NCBI GenBank assembly: GCA_023231075.1
Contig: JALNWC010000054.1
Span: 1 to 10,811 of the forward strand
DNA from: Rhodoferax sp.
GTDB lineage: Bacteria; Pseudomonadota; Gammaproteobacteria; Burkholderiales; Burkholderiaceae_C
Length of the DNA stretch: 10,811 bases
Reading direction: 5' to 3'
Within the stretch, counting starts at the first letter, position 1. Each line of letters starts with the position of its first letter. Positions 1 to 6,966 of this stretch are shown here, in pieces. A program made the translations under genes and the position numbers. The notes below the pieces were generated by a model. The model made no database searches, had not been told where the DNA came from, and worked only from the letters and a program-made list of their open reading frames with translations.

Positions 1-929
1 ACGACGTGAACCAGAGCGACCTGGCCAAAACGCTCGACGCGGTGGTGGAAGACTGCGTCAACGCGGTCGGGGTCGACCTCAACATGGCCAGCGTGCCGCT
101 GCTCAGCCGGGTGTCGGGCCTGAGTGCCAGCGTGGCCAAGGCGGTGGTGCGCTGGCGCGAGGCCAACGGTGCTTTTGCCAGCCGCCAGGAGCTGCTCAAG
201 GTGACCGGCCTGGGCGCCAAGACCTTCGAGCAAAGTGCGGGTTTCCTGCGTATTCGTGGTGGCGTCAACCCGCTCGACATGACCGGCGTGCACCCTGAGA
301 CCTATCCGGTGGTGGAGCAAATCATCGCCAAGACCGGCAAGCCGGTGACCGAGCTGATGGGCCGCGCCGACATGCTCAAAACCCTGCGCCCCGAGTTGTT
401 TGCCAACGCGCAATTCGGCGTCATCACGGTCAAGGACATTCTGGGCGAGCTGGAAAAGCCCGGCCGTGACCCGCGCCCGGACTTCAAGGTGGCGCGTTTC
501 AACGACGGCGTGGAAGACATCAAGGACCTCAAGGAGGGCATGGTGCTCGAAGGCACCGTGAGCAACGTGGCCGCCTTTGGCGCCTTCATCGACCTGGGCG
601 TGCACCAGGACGGCCTGGTGCATGTGAGTCAGCTCAGCCACAAGTTTGTCACCGATGCCCGCGAGGTCGTCAAAACCGGCGACATCGTCAAGGTGCAGGT
701 GGTCGAGGTGGACGTGGCACGCAAGCGCATTGCGCTGACCATGAAGCTGGGTGCCGCCCCGGCGCGCAGCGGCAGTGCCGGTGACAACCGTTTTCAGGGC
801 GCCAATGCGCAGCAGCGGGGCCGCACGGGTGGCCAGGGTTTTGGCAACGGCACAGGGCCGGGCGCACATGCGCCACAATCCACAGCCATGTCTTCAGCCT
901 TTGCCAAGCTCAAAAACCTGGGTCACTAG
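1..929 (+). CDS. tex: Tex, S1 RNA-binding transcription accessory protein (3' part)
   Basis: C-terminal ~309 residues of Tex, a conserved nucleic-acid-binding protein linked to transcription and RNA handling in the cytoplasm. The frame is open to the left edge: the bases before the GTG at 6 continue the protein (…HDVNQSDLAK), so that GTG is an internal Val and the true start lies outside. Counting from that codon, residues ~16-83 hold the Tex signature VEDCVNAVGVDLN followed by the helix-hairpin-helix region (SRVSGLSASVAKAVV, LLKVTGLGAKTFEQSAGFLRI). Residues ~90-150 are the helical linker. An S1 domain lies at ~174-248 (GMVLEGTVSNVAAFGAFIDLG, DGLVHVSQLS, VVEVDVARKRIALTMK). A Gly/Arg/Gln-rich tail of about 60 residues follows. 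Full Tex is usually ~770-800 residues, so roughly 60% is missing to the left. The N-terminal helical and YqgF-like domains cannot be seen. The TAG stop lies 5 bases before the next ATG. Identification is firm. Confidence 0.95.
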   Translation, partial: DVNQSDLAKTLDAVVEDCVNAVGVDLNMASVPLLSRVSGLSASVAKAVVRWREANGAFASRQELLKVTGLGAKTFEQSAGFLRIRGGVNPLDMTGVHPETYPVVEQIIAKTGKPVTELMGRADMLKTLRPELFANAQFGVITVKDILGELEKPGRDPRPDFKVARFNDGVEDIKDLKEGMVLEGTVSNVAAFGAFIDLGVHQDGLVHVSQLSHKFVTDAREVVKTGDIVKVQVVEVDVARKRIALTMKLGAAPARSGSAGDNRFQGANAQQRGRTGGQGFGNGTGPGAHAPQSTAMSSAFAKLKNLGH

Positions 930-934
930 CCGTC

Positions 935-1768
935 ATGCAACTGGCTGACCTGCTGGCCCATCCACAGCCGCTGCCCAGCAGTCCGCGGTTGCTGGCCTTG
1001 CTGTTGACCGAGCTCAAGCAATTGCACCCCGACTTGCGCCGCATCGACCAGTTCATCAAGGCCGATCCGGTGCTGAGTTTGCGCGTGCTGCAGGCGGCCA
1101 ATGCGCCTTCTTTTGCCCTTCCTGGCCAGGTCAACAGTGTTTCCGAGGCGCTGGCGCTGCTGCATCTGGATCAGGTGCAGGACATGGTCAGCCAAGCCAT
1201 CGGGCAGGCCTCTTTCAAGGTGGGAGCCGGTTTGCCTTTGGCCCGGTTCTGGGACTACAGCCAGAACTGTGCCCGTGTGGCGCGCGCCCTGGCCGGTCTG
1301 TTGCAGTACAAGCAGCAGGCGGCCTATGTGGCCGGGCTGATCCATGCGCTGGGTGAATTGGCCATGCGCGCCGCCTTGCCGCAAGTTGCCGAACTGGATG
1401 AAACTTGCCCGCCGCTGGACCTCAAACGTGCCTTTGTTGAGCGCCAGGCGTTTGGTTTTTGTTACCTGGACGTCAGTTCGGCGCTGGCCGGGCAGGCGCA
1501 ACTGCCTCAGATGGTGTGCGACGCGCTGGCCTATGCCGATGCCCCGTTTGACAACGAGGCCTGCGAGCCTCTGGCGGGCGTATTGCACTTGGCCCAGTGG
1601 CGTGCCCGCGCCAACCAGCTGGGCTTGCAGAAAAACGCCTTGACGGTCACTTTTCCGTCGCTGGTGGCTGAAATGCTGGGGCTCGACATCGACATGGTGT
1701 TGCAGCAAGACCCGATCGACTGGTCGCGCCAGGCGGGCGGGCGCATGAACGCAGCCAGCCCCAACTGA
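935..1768 (+). CDS. HDOD domain-containing protein
   Basis: 277-residue soluble protein with an HDOD domain filling most of its length (about residues 10-210). HDOD proteins descend from HD phosphohydrolases and often act in bacterial signalling or regulation, but few have a known biochemical role. Visible family marks are an N-terminal region LPSSPRLLALLLTEL, then IKADPVLSLRVLQAANAPSF (residues ~41-60), VNSVSEALALLHLDQVQDMV (~66-85), and GLIHALGELAM (~134-144). In the last of these, the His-Asp pair of true HD enzymes is His-Ala, so metal-dependent phosphohydrolase activity is unlikely. There is no receiver, GGDEF or EAL domain and no membrane segment. The ATG is 5 bases after the tex stop and comEC begins 9 bases after this stop, so it probably sits in one transcript with both. 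No good Shine-Dalgarno sequence is visible, so translation may be coupled to tex. The domain call is secure; the specific function is unknown. Confidence 0.88.
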   Translation: MQLADLLAHPQPLPSSPRLLALLLTELKQLHPDLRRIDQFIKADPVLSLRVLQAANAPSFALPGQVNSVSEALALLHLDQVQDMVSQAIGQASFKVGAGLPLARFWDYSQNCARVARALAGLLQYKQQAAYVAGLIHALGELAMRAALPQVAELDETCPPLDLKRAFVERQAFGFCYLDVSSALAGQAQLPQMVCDALAYADAPFDNEACEPLAGVLHLAQWRARANQLGLQKNALTVTFPSLVAEMLGLDIDMVLQQDPIDWSRQAGGRMNAASPN

Positions 1769-1777
1769 TCGACCGGC

Positions 1778-4267
1778 ATGCGGGCAGTCGACATCGCTGC
1801 CAGCCCGCATCGGCCCGCCTCGGAGACCCGGTTTGTTGCGACCCACGGCTTGATCCCGGCGCTGCTGGGCGGCTTGCTGGGCAATGCCTTGCAGTTGCAG
1901 CAAGCCAGCTTGCTGCCCGCCGACCACTACCTGCTTGGGCTCCTGGCGGGCCTGCTGCTGCTGGGCTTGAGCCTGCGGGTGCGCGGGTCGGTGTGGCGCC
2001 GGGTTTTGCTCGGGACCGTCTTTGCCGTGCTGGCTTTTTCCAGCACGGGTTGGCGCGCCCAGGTGGTTGCCAGCCAGGCCCTCGCCCCCGCGCTGGAGGG
2101 GCGTGACCTGGAAGTGACCGGGGTGGTGGCGGCCATGCCTCAGCACTTCGACGGCGGCCTGCGTTTCCGGCTGGAGCTGGAGCGTGCCAGCCTCAACGGT
2201 CAAGCGCTGCGCTTGCCGAAGCGGCTGGAGCTGGGCTGGTACGCCGGTGTCCATGCCCGTGGCGAGGGCACCGGAGAATCCACGGGTGAATTGCAGCGCC
2301 TGCCTGCACCCTTGCAGGCCGGCGAGCGCTGGCAGATGACGGTGCGCCTGAAAGCCCCGCATGGCGGCATCAATCCGCATGGTTTCGATTACGAGCTGTG
2401 GCAGTGGGAGCAGGGCGTGCAGGCCACGGGTTATGTGCGTGCCGGCCCGCGTGACCCGGCGCCCCGGCTGCTGGCGCAGACCTGGCAGCACCCGGTGCAA
2501 TGGGCGCGTGGCCAGGTGCGGGATCAGATTGGCGTGCGCCTGGCCAATTCTGATGTCGGCGGACTGATCGCCGCCTTGGTCGTCGGGGACCAGGCGGCCA
2601 TTGAGCGCAGCGACTGGGATGTGTTCCGGGCCACCGGCGTGGCCCACCTGATGAGCATTTCGGGCCTGCACATCACCATGTTCGCCTGGGCCGCAGCGCT
2701 GGCGCTGGGCTGGCTGTGGCGGCGCTCGGCCTGGCTCTGTCTGCGGCTGCCCGCCGCCACCGCCGCCCTGATCGGTGGCATGGCGCTGGCCACCGCCTAT
2801 GCCTTGTTCAGCGGCTGGGGCGTGCCCGCCCAGCGCACCGTGCTGATGCTGGCCACGGTGGGGGCCTTGCGCCTGCTGGGTGTGCGCTGGCCCTGGCCGC
2901 AGGTCTGGTTGCTGGCCTGCGCGGTGGTGGTGGCGGTGGATCCGTGGGCGCTGCTGCAAGCCGGTTTCTGGTTGAGTTTCGTGGCGGTGGGCGTGCTGTT
3001 TGCAAGCGATCCCGGTGAATTGCCGGCCGGTCGTTCCGGACTGCGATCGAGATTGCGGGTGTTGATGCACGAGCAATGGGTGATTACGCTGGCACTCACC
3101 CCCTTGAGTCTGCTGCTCTTTGGTCAGGTGTCACTGGTGGGCTTGCTGGCCAATGCGCTGGCGATTCCATGGGTGACGCTGGTGGTAACGCCGCTGGCCA
3201 TGTCGGGCGTGTTGCTGCACCCCTTGTGGGACCTGGCCGCCGGGGCCATCGGTTTGTTGGCGCAGTTGTTGCGCGGCCTGGCGCAATGGCCCTGGGCCAG
3301 CGTGAGCCTGGCGCAAGCACCCTTGTGGGCGGGTGTGGCCGGTGTGTTGGGTGGGCTGCTGCTGGCGCTGCGCCTGCCCTGGTCGCTGCGTCTGGGGGGT
3401 GTGCCGCTGTTGCTGCCGGTGCTGTTCTGGCAGGCGCCACCGATCCCGGCGGGTGAATTCGACTTGCTGGCGGCCGATGTCGGCCAGGGCAATGCGGTGC
3501 TGGTGCGCACGGCGCAGCATGCCTTGTTGTATGACGCCGGCCCCATGTACAGCCGCGAAAGCGACGCCGGGAACCGGGTGTTGGTGCCCCTGCTGCGTGC
3601 GCTCGGGGTGCGGCTGGACACCCTGGTGCTGAGCCACCGCGACAGCGACCACACCGGCGGCGCCGTGGCAGTCCTGCAAATGCAGCCGCAGGCCAGCTTG
3701 CTGAGCTCGATTGAATCAGGGCATGCGCTGCAGGCCCTGCGGCCCTTCACGCGCTGCACGGCGGGGCAGCGCTGGCAGTGGGACGGCGTGGACTTCGAGG
3801 TGCTGCACCCGCAGGCCGGTGACTATGCCGATGCGCGCAAACCCAATGCCCTGAGCTGCACACTGCGCATTTCCAATGGGGCGCAAACCGTGCTGCTGGC
3901 GGGCGACATCGAGCAGGCGCAAGAGAAGCAATTGGTCGCGCGGGCGCAGGGCAGCGCGACCAGGCCGGGCCAGCCGTCAGCGGGTTTGCGCGCCGATGTG
4001 CTGCTGGTGCCGCACCATGGCAGCAAGACGTCCAGCAGCGATGCCTTTCTGGAGGCGGTGCAGCCGCGCTTTGCGATAGCGCAGGCCGGCTACAGAAATC
4101 GCTTCGGCCACCCGGCGAGCGCTGTTTTGGTGCGTTACGATGCCCATCACATCAAGCTGATCGATACGCCCCGTTGTGGTGCGGCCAGTTGGCATTCGTG
4201 GCAACCGGATGAGCTGCAATGCGCGCGCGAGGTGCAAAAACGCTATTGGCATCATGCGGTGCCGTGA
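1778..4267 (+). CDS. comEC: ComEC/Rec2 DNA internalization channel protein
   Basis: 829-residue inner-membrane protein predicted to pass single-stranded DNA into the cytoplasm during natural transformation. The order is that of full-length ComEC. An N-terminal hydrophobic region (residues ~25-90) leads into the DUF4131/OB-like part (~100-225). The competence-domain core (~260-550) has many membrane segments and the hallmark GLIAALVVGDQAAI and ATGVAHLMSISGLHITMFA. A C-terminal metallo-beta-lactamase domain (~560-810) carries ADVGQGNAVLV, the metal-binding H620-R-D622-S-D624-H625-TGG, LLAGDIE (D710), VPHHGSKTSS (H746, H747) and RFGHP (H778). All expected metal-ligand motifs are present, so the nuclease-like domain looks intact. 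The ATG is 9 bases after the HDOD stop; no strong ribosome-binding site is seen. A short hydrophilic Gly/Glu-rich insert (~159-172) lies in the N-terminal soluble part. No other competence gene is in the window, so transformability cannot be judged from here. Confidence 0.95.
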   Translation: MRAVDIAASPHRPASETRFVATHGLIPALLGGLLGNALQLQQASLLPADHYLLGLLAGLLLLGLSLRVRGSVWRRVLLGTVFAVLAFSSTGWRAQVVASQALAPALEGRDLEVTGVVAAMPQHFDGGLRFRLELERASLNGQALRLPKRLELGWYAGVHARGEGTGESTGELQRLPAPLQAGERWQMTVRLKAPHGGINPHGFDYELWQWEQGVQATGYVRAGPRDPAPRLLAQTWQHPVQWARGQVRDQIGVRLANSDVGGLIAALVVGDQAAIERSDWDVFRATGVAHLMSISGLHITMFAWAAALALGWLWRRSAWLCLRLPAATAALIGGMALATAYALFSGWGVPAQRTVLMLATVGALRLLGVRWPWPQVWLLACAVVVAVDPWALLQAGFWLSFVAVGVLFASDPGELPAGRSGLRSRLRVLMHEQWVITLALTPLSLLLFGQVSLVGLLANALAIPWVTLVVTPLAMSGVLLHPLWDLAAGAIGLLAQLLRGLAQWPWASVSLAQAPLWAGVAGVLGGLLLALRLPWSLRLGGVPLLLPVLFWQAPPIPAGEFDLLAADVGQGNAVLVRTAQHALLYDAGPMYSRESDAGNRVLVPLLRALGVRLDTLVLSHRDSDHTGGAVAVLQMQPQASLLSSIESGHALQALRPFTRCTAGQRWQWDGVDFEVLHPQAGDYADARKPNALSCTLRISNGAQTVLLAGDIEQAQEKQLVARAQGSATRPGQPSAGLRADVLLVPHHGSKTSSSDAFLEAVQPRFAIAQAGYRNRFGHPASAVLVRYDAHHIKLIDTPRCGAASWHSWQPDELQCAREVQKRYWHHAVP

Positions 4268-4290
4268 GCGCTTTCCATGAACCCAAGACC

Positions 4291-4316
4291 ATCGCGGCGA
4301 GGGCGCCGCTCCCACA
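4291..4316 (-). repeat. REP-like palindrome, copy A (reverse orientation)
   Basis: On the minus strand this 26-base element starts TGTGGGAG and ends CGCGAT. It contains a perfect 6-base stem (plus-strand coordinates 4294-4299 GCGGCG pairing with 4304-4309 CGCCGC) around a 4-base loop. Head, loop and tail match copy B at 4352-4377, which lies in the opposite orientation. A conserved GGGAG-type head beside a GC-rich hairpin is the usual layout of bacterial REP sequences. It lies 23 bases after the comEC stop, where such hairpins can protect mRNA 3' ends or attenuate transcription. That role is inferred. There is no U-tract, so it is not a standard intrinsic terminator. Confidence 0.7.
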
Positions 4317-4322
4317 GGGATT

Positions 4323-4351
4323 CCGATGGACAGCTTGCCGAGGCGCTGGCC
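4323..4351 (+). repeat. Direct repeat, copy 1
   Basis: 29-base unit opening with CCGATGGA and ending with the 16-mer TGCCGAGGCGCTGGCC (4336-4351), joined by five bases. The second copy is at 4373-4400, with the same 8-mer and 16-mer joined by four bases. The copies are offset by about 50 bases, and REP-like copy B starts directly after this one. The arrangement suggests tandem duplication of a REP-plus-flank unit with partial loss of the first copy. Confidence 0.75.
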
Positions 4352-4377
4352 TGTAGGAGGCCCGCCCTCGGGCCGAT
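4352..4377 (+). repeat. REP-like palindrome, copy B (forward orientation)
   Basis: 26-base element starting TGTAGGAG and ending CCGAT. It has a perfect 6-base stem (4359-4364 GGCCCG pairing with 4369-4374 CGGGCC) and loop CCCT. Compared with the reverse complement of copy A, it differs at one head base and at three consecutive positions in each stem arm. The arm changes compensate one another, so both hairpins remain fully paired. Copies A and B form an inverted pair spanning 4291-4377 with 35 bases between them, as in REPIN/BIME structures. No REP-associated tyrosine transposase (RAYT) gene is in the window. Confidence 0.7.
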
Positions 4378-4400
4378 GGAGGTCTGCCGAGGCGCTGGCC
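4373..4400 (+). repeat. Direct repeat, copy 2
   Basis: 28-base unit, CCGATGGA then four bases then TGCCGAGGCGCTGGCC (4385-4400), matching 4323-4351. Its first five bases are also the tail of REP-like copy B, so the two repeat types are interleaved. It ends 33 bases before the ATP-grasp ATG, and any promoter for that gene would have to overlap or follow it. I see no convincing -35/-10 pair there. Confidence 0.75.
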
Positions 4401-4422
4401 CAAAGTTTGCTAAGTAAGTTGC

Positions 4423-4427
4423 AGGAG
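4423..4427 (+). promoter_or_regulatory. Shine-Dalgarno AGGAG for the ATP-grasp gene
   Basis: AGGAG lies 6 bases before the first of two adjacent ATG codons (4434 and 4437), and 9 bases before the second. Both spacings work. It is one of the clearest ribosome-binding sites in the window, in line with this gene being the first of its transcription unit. Confidence 0.7.
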
Positions 4428-4433
4428 TGATAG

Positions 4434-5948
4434 ATGATGCCGAAATTCGACGAGATGTACACCAGCTTGCCCTATGAGTTTTTCACGCATGGGGCACAGA
4501 TCCGGGACCATTACAAGATTTACGACGAGTGGTTGGCGCGCCAGCCTGGCAACATGATGGCCAAACGGCGTGAAGAGGCCGAAATGATTTTCCGCCGCGT
4601 CGGCATCACCTTTGCGGTCTACGGCGAAAAGGACGAGGATGGCGCGGGCACCGAGCGCCTGATCCCGTTCGACCTGATCCCCCGCATCATCCCGGCCCAC
4701 GAATGGCGCAGCATGGAGCGCGGTCTGGAACAGCGGGTCACGGCCCTGAACCGTTTCCTGCACGACATCTACCATGATCAGGAGATCCTCAAGGCGGGGC
4801 TGATCCCGCGTGAGCAAATCGAGCAAAACGCCCAGTTCCGTCCGCAAATGATGGGTGTGGAACTGCCCAACAGTGTCTATTCCCAAATTTCCGGCATCGA
4901 CATCGTGCGCGCACCCGACGCCAAGGGCCATGGCGAGTACTACGTGCTCGAAGACAACCTGCGTGTGCCCAGCGGCGTCAGTTACATGCTGGAAGACCGC
5001 AAGATGATGATGCGGCTTTTTCCCGACCTTTTTTCCGCCCACCGCGTCGCGCCCATCGCGCATTACCCCGACTTGTTGCTGGAAACCCTGCGCGAAAGCA
5101 GCCCGGCCACCACCGCCGAGCCCACCGTGGTGGTGCTCACCCCCGGCATGTACAACAGCGCCTACTTTGAGCACGCCTTTCTGGCGCAGCAAATGGGCGT
5201 GGAACTGGTCGAAGGCCAGGATTTGTTCGTCAAGGACAACTTCTGCTACATGCGCACCACGCGTGGCCCGCAGCGGGTCGACGTGATCTACCGCCGTGTC
5301 GACGACGACTTTCTCGACCCCGAGGTGTTCCGCCCCACGTCCACCCTGGGCTGCGCCGGACTGCTCGAGGTGTACAAGGCGGGCCATCTCAACATCTGCA
5401 ACGGTGTCGGGACCGGCGTGGCCGACGACAAGTCGATCTACCCCTACGTGCCCAAGATGATCGAGTTCTACCTTGGCGAGAAACCCATTTTGAACAACGT
5501 GCCGACCTACCTGTGCCGCAACAAGGACGATCTGTCTTATGTGATCGCCAACATGAAAGACCTGGTGGTCAAGGAAGTTCATGGTGCGGGCGGTTACGGC
5601 ATGTTGGTGGGCCCGGCGGCCACCAAGGCCGAGGTCGAAGATTTCAAAAAGGCCGTGCTGGCCAACCCGAGCGGCTACATCGCCCAGCCCACACTGAGCC
5701 TGTCCAGCTGCCCGACCTTTGTGGAAAGCGGCATTGCGCCGCGCCACATCGACCTGCGGCCCTATGTGTTGTCGGGAAAAACCGTGCAAATGGTGCCCGG
5801 TGGCCTGACGCGCGTGGCGCTCAAGGACGGCTCGCTGGTGGTCAATTCGTCGCAGGGCGGCGGTACCAAAGACACCTGGATTCTGGAGGGCGACGTTGCG
5901 CCGACGCTGCCTGAGGCGCTGACCCAGTCACAAAGCCAGGCGGCCTGA
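4434..5948 (+). CDS. Circularly permuted ATP-grasp protein (DUF404/DUF407 type)
   Basis: 504-residue (503 if the second ATG is used) cytoplasmic protein with no signal peptide or membrane segment. The family is predicted to be an ATP-dependent amidoligase that joins a carboxylate to an amine. The real substrate is not established, though peptide synthesis or peptide tagging has been proposed from gene context. Visible landmarks are the N-terminal YDEWLARQPGNMMAKRREEAE (split over ~30-50), RIIPAHEWRSMERGLEQRV (~84-102), YYVLEDNLRVPSGVSYMLEDR (from ~169), VVVLTPGMYNSAYFEHAFLA (~232-250), VDVIYRRVDDDFLDPEVF (~282-299), VVKEVHGAGGYGMLVGP (~378-394, a nucleotide-binding-type Lys and Gly-rich loop), RHIDLRPYVL (~437-446) and NSSQGGGTKDTW (~471-482). 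Length and motif order look complete. The alpha-E gene follows after 48 bases, and this pairing is the classic context for the family. Family call secure; reaction unknown. Confidence 0.92.
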   Translation: MMPKFDEMYTSLPYEFFTHGAQIRDHYKIYDEWLARQPGNMMAKRREEAEMIFRRVGITFAVYGEKDEDGAGTERLIPFDLIPRIIPAHEWRSMERGLEQRVTALNRFLHDIYHDQEILKAGLIPREQIEQNAQFRPQMMGVELPNSVYSQISGIDIVRAPDAKGHGEYYVLEDNLRVPSGVSYMLEDRKMMMRLFPDLFSAHRVAPIAHYPDLLLETLRESSPATTAEPTVVVLTPGMYNSAYFEHAFLAQQMGVELVEGQDLFVKDNFCYMRTTRGPQRVDVIYRRVDDDFLDPEVFRPTSTLGCAGLLEVYKAGHLNICNGVGTGVADDKSIYPYVPKMIEFYLGEKPILNNVPTYLCRNKDDLSYVIANMKDLVVKEVHGAGGYGMLVGPAATKAEVEDFKKAVLANPSGYIAQPTLSLSSCPTFVESGIAPRHIDLRPYVLSGKTVQMVPGGLTRVALKDGSLVVNSSQGGGTKDTWILEGDVAPTLPEALTQSQSQAA

Positions 5949-5996
5949 AGCCAGCATCAAGGTCCTGAATCGCCTGTCATTTAACAGAAAGCCTGT

Positions 5997-6956
5997 ATGT
6001 TGTCACGAACTGCCGACCACCTCTTCTGGATGAACCGCTATACCGAGCGCGCCGAAAACACGGCACGTTTGCTCGACGTGAATTACCAGACCTCGCTGTT
6101 GCCGCAGTCCACCGCCACCGCGCAAGCGGGCTGGCAGGGCCTGCTGTCGATCAGCGAACTGCTGCCCGCCTACAAGGAAAAGCATGATGTGATCCGGGCC
6201 AAGGAAGTGATGGACTTCATGGTCAAGGACGAGCGCAATCCCTCCAGCATCGTGTCCTGCCTGAGCGCCGCGCGTGAAAACGCCCGCGCCGTGCGCGGCA
6301 CGCTGACCACCGAGGTGTGGGAAACCCAGAACCAGACCTGGCTGGAGGTCAAGCGCATGATCAAGCAGGGCGACTTCGAGGCCGACCCCACGCAGTTTTT
6401 TGAATGGGTCAAGTTTCGCTCGCACCTGTCGCGCGGCGTCACCGTGGGCACCATGCTGATGGACGAGGCGCTGCACTTCATGCGCCTGGGCACTTTTCTG
6501 GAGCGCGCCGACAACACCGCGCGCCTGGTCGACGTCAAGTTCCACGCGGTGGAGAGCGACTTTTATGGCACGGCCAATGGCAAGGACCAGGAATACGATT
6601 TCTACCACTGGAGCGCCATTTTGCGCAGCGTCAGCGGTTTCGAGGTGTATCGCAAGGTCTACCGCGACGTGATCCGGCCCGAGCGGGTGGCCGAGTTGTT
6701 GATCCTGCGCCCGGACATGCCACGTTCATTGCACGCCAGCCTCAATGAAGTGGTGAATAACCTGGCCTTGGTGGCCAACGACCAGTCGAAGGAAACCCAG
6801 CGCCGCGCCGGCAAGTTGCGCGCCGAGTTGCAATACGGCTGCATCGACGAGATTCTGGCGACCGGCCTGCACGCCTACCTGACCCAGTTTCTGGACCGCG
6901 TCAACGAGCTGGGTGCCCACATCAGCCGCGACTTCCTGGTGCCGGTGCCGCTGTGA
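5997..6956 (+). CDS. Alpha-E domain protein (DUF403)
   Basis: 319-residue, mainly helical cytoplasmic protein, full length for the family. The start MLSRTADHLFWMNRYTERAENTARLLDVNYQ (here split at residues 1-20 and 21-31) is the typical alpha-E N-terminus, so the ATG at 5997 is well supported. Only a weak purine stretch (AGAAAG, 5986-5991) lies upstream. Conserved blocks include VSCLSAARENARAVRGTL (~87-103), LSRGVTVGTMLMDEALHF (~144-161) and FLERADNTARLVDVKFH (~167-183). The last repeats the N-terminal RAENTARLLDV motif. Alpha-E proteins are nearly always next to or fused with circularly permuted ATP-grasp proteins and are thought to be partners in the same ligase system, but no activity is proven. 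The gene ends 10 bases from the convergent mltB stop, so no third plus-strand gene follows. Usual companions (a soluble transglutaminase and an Anbu peptidase) are absent here. Confidence 0.92.
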   Translation: MLSRTADHLFWMNRYTERAENTARLLDVNYQTSLLPQSTATAQAGWQGLLSISELLPAYKEKHDVIRAKEVMDFMVKDERNPSSIVSCLSAARENARAVRGTLTTEVWETQNQTWLEVKRMIKQGDFEADPTQFFEWVKFRSHLSRGVTVGTMLMDEALHFMRLGTFLERADNTARLVDVKFHAVESDFYGTANGKDQEYDFYHWSAILRSVSGFEVYRKVYRDVIRPERVAELLILRPDMPRSLHASLNEVVNNLALVANDQSKETQRRAGKLRAELQYGCIDEILATGLHAYLTQFLDRVNELGAHISRDFLVPVPL

Positions 6957-6966
6957 GTGGCTGGGC

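Noticed and set aside
926..3076. 716-residue open frame on the minus strand opposite the HDOD gene and comEC
   Set aside because: It is rich in Gln, His, Arg and Gly with no recognisable domain, and lies antisense to two well-supported genes. Long antisense frames are expected in GC-rich DNA.
4291..4400. Intergenic repeats as a CRISPR array or intrinsic terminator
   Set aside because: Only two copies in inverted or irregular arrangement, with no regular spacers and no cas genes, so not CRISPR. The hairpins lack a following T-tract, so they are not a standard intrinsic terminator.
4152..4403. Short minus-strand frames across the comEC end and intergenic region
   Set aside because: They read through the REP-like palindromes and the comEC 3' end in a shadow frame and show no conserved features.
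4410..5789. 459-residue open frame on the minus strand opposite the ATP-grasp gene
   Set aside because: His/Val/Gly-rich antisense shadow of a conserved gene, without family motifs or a ribosome-binding site.
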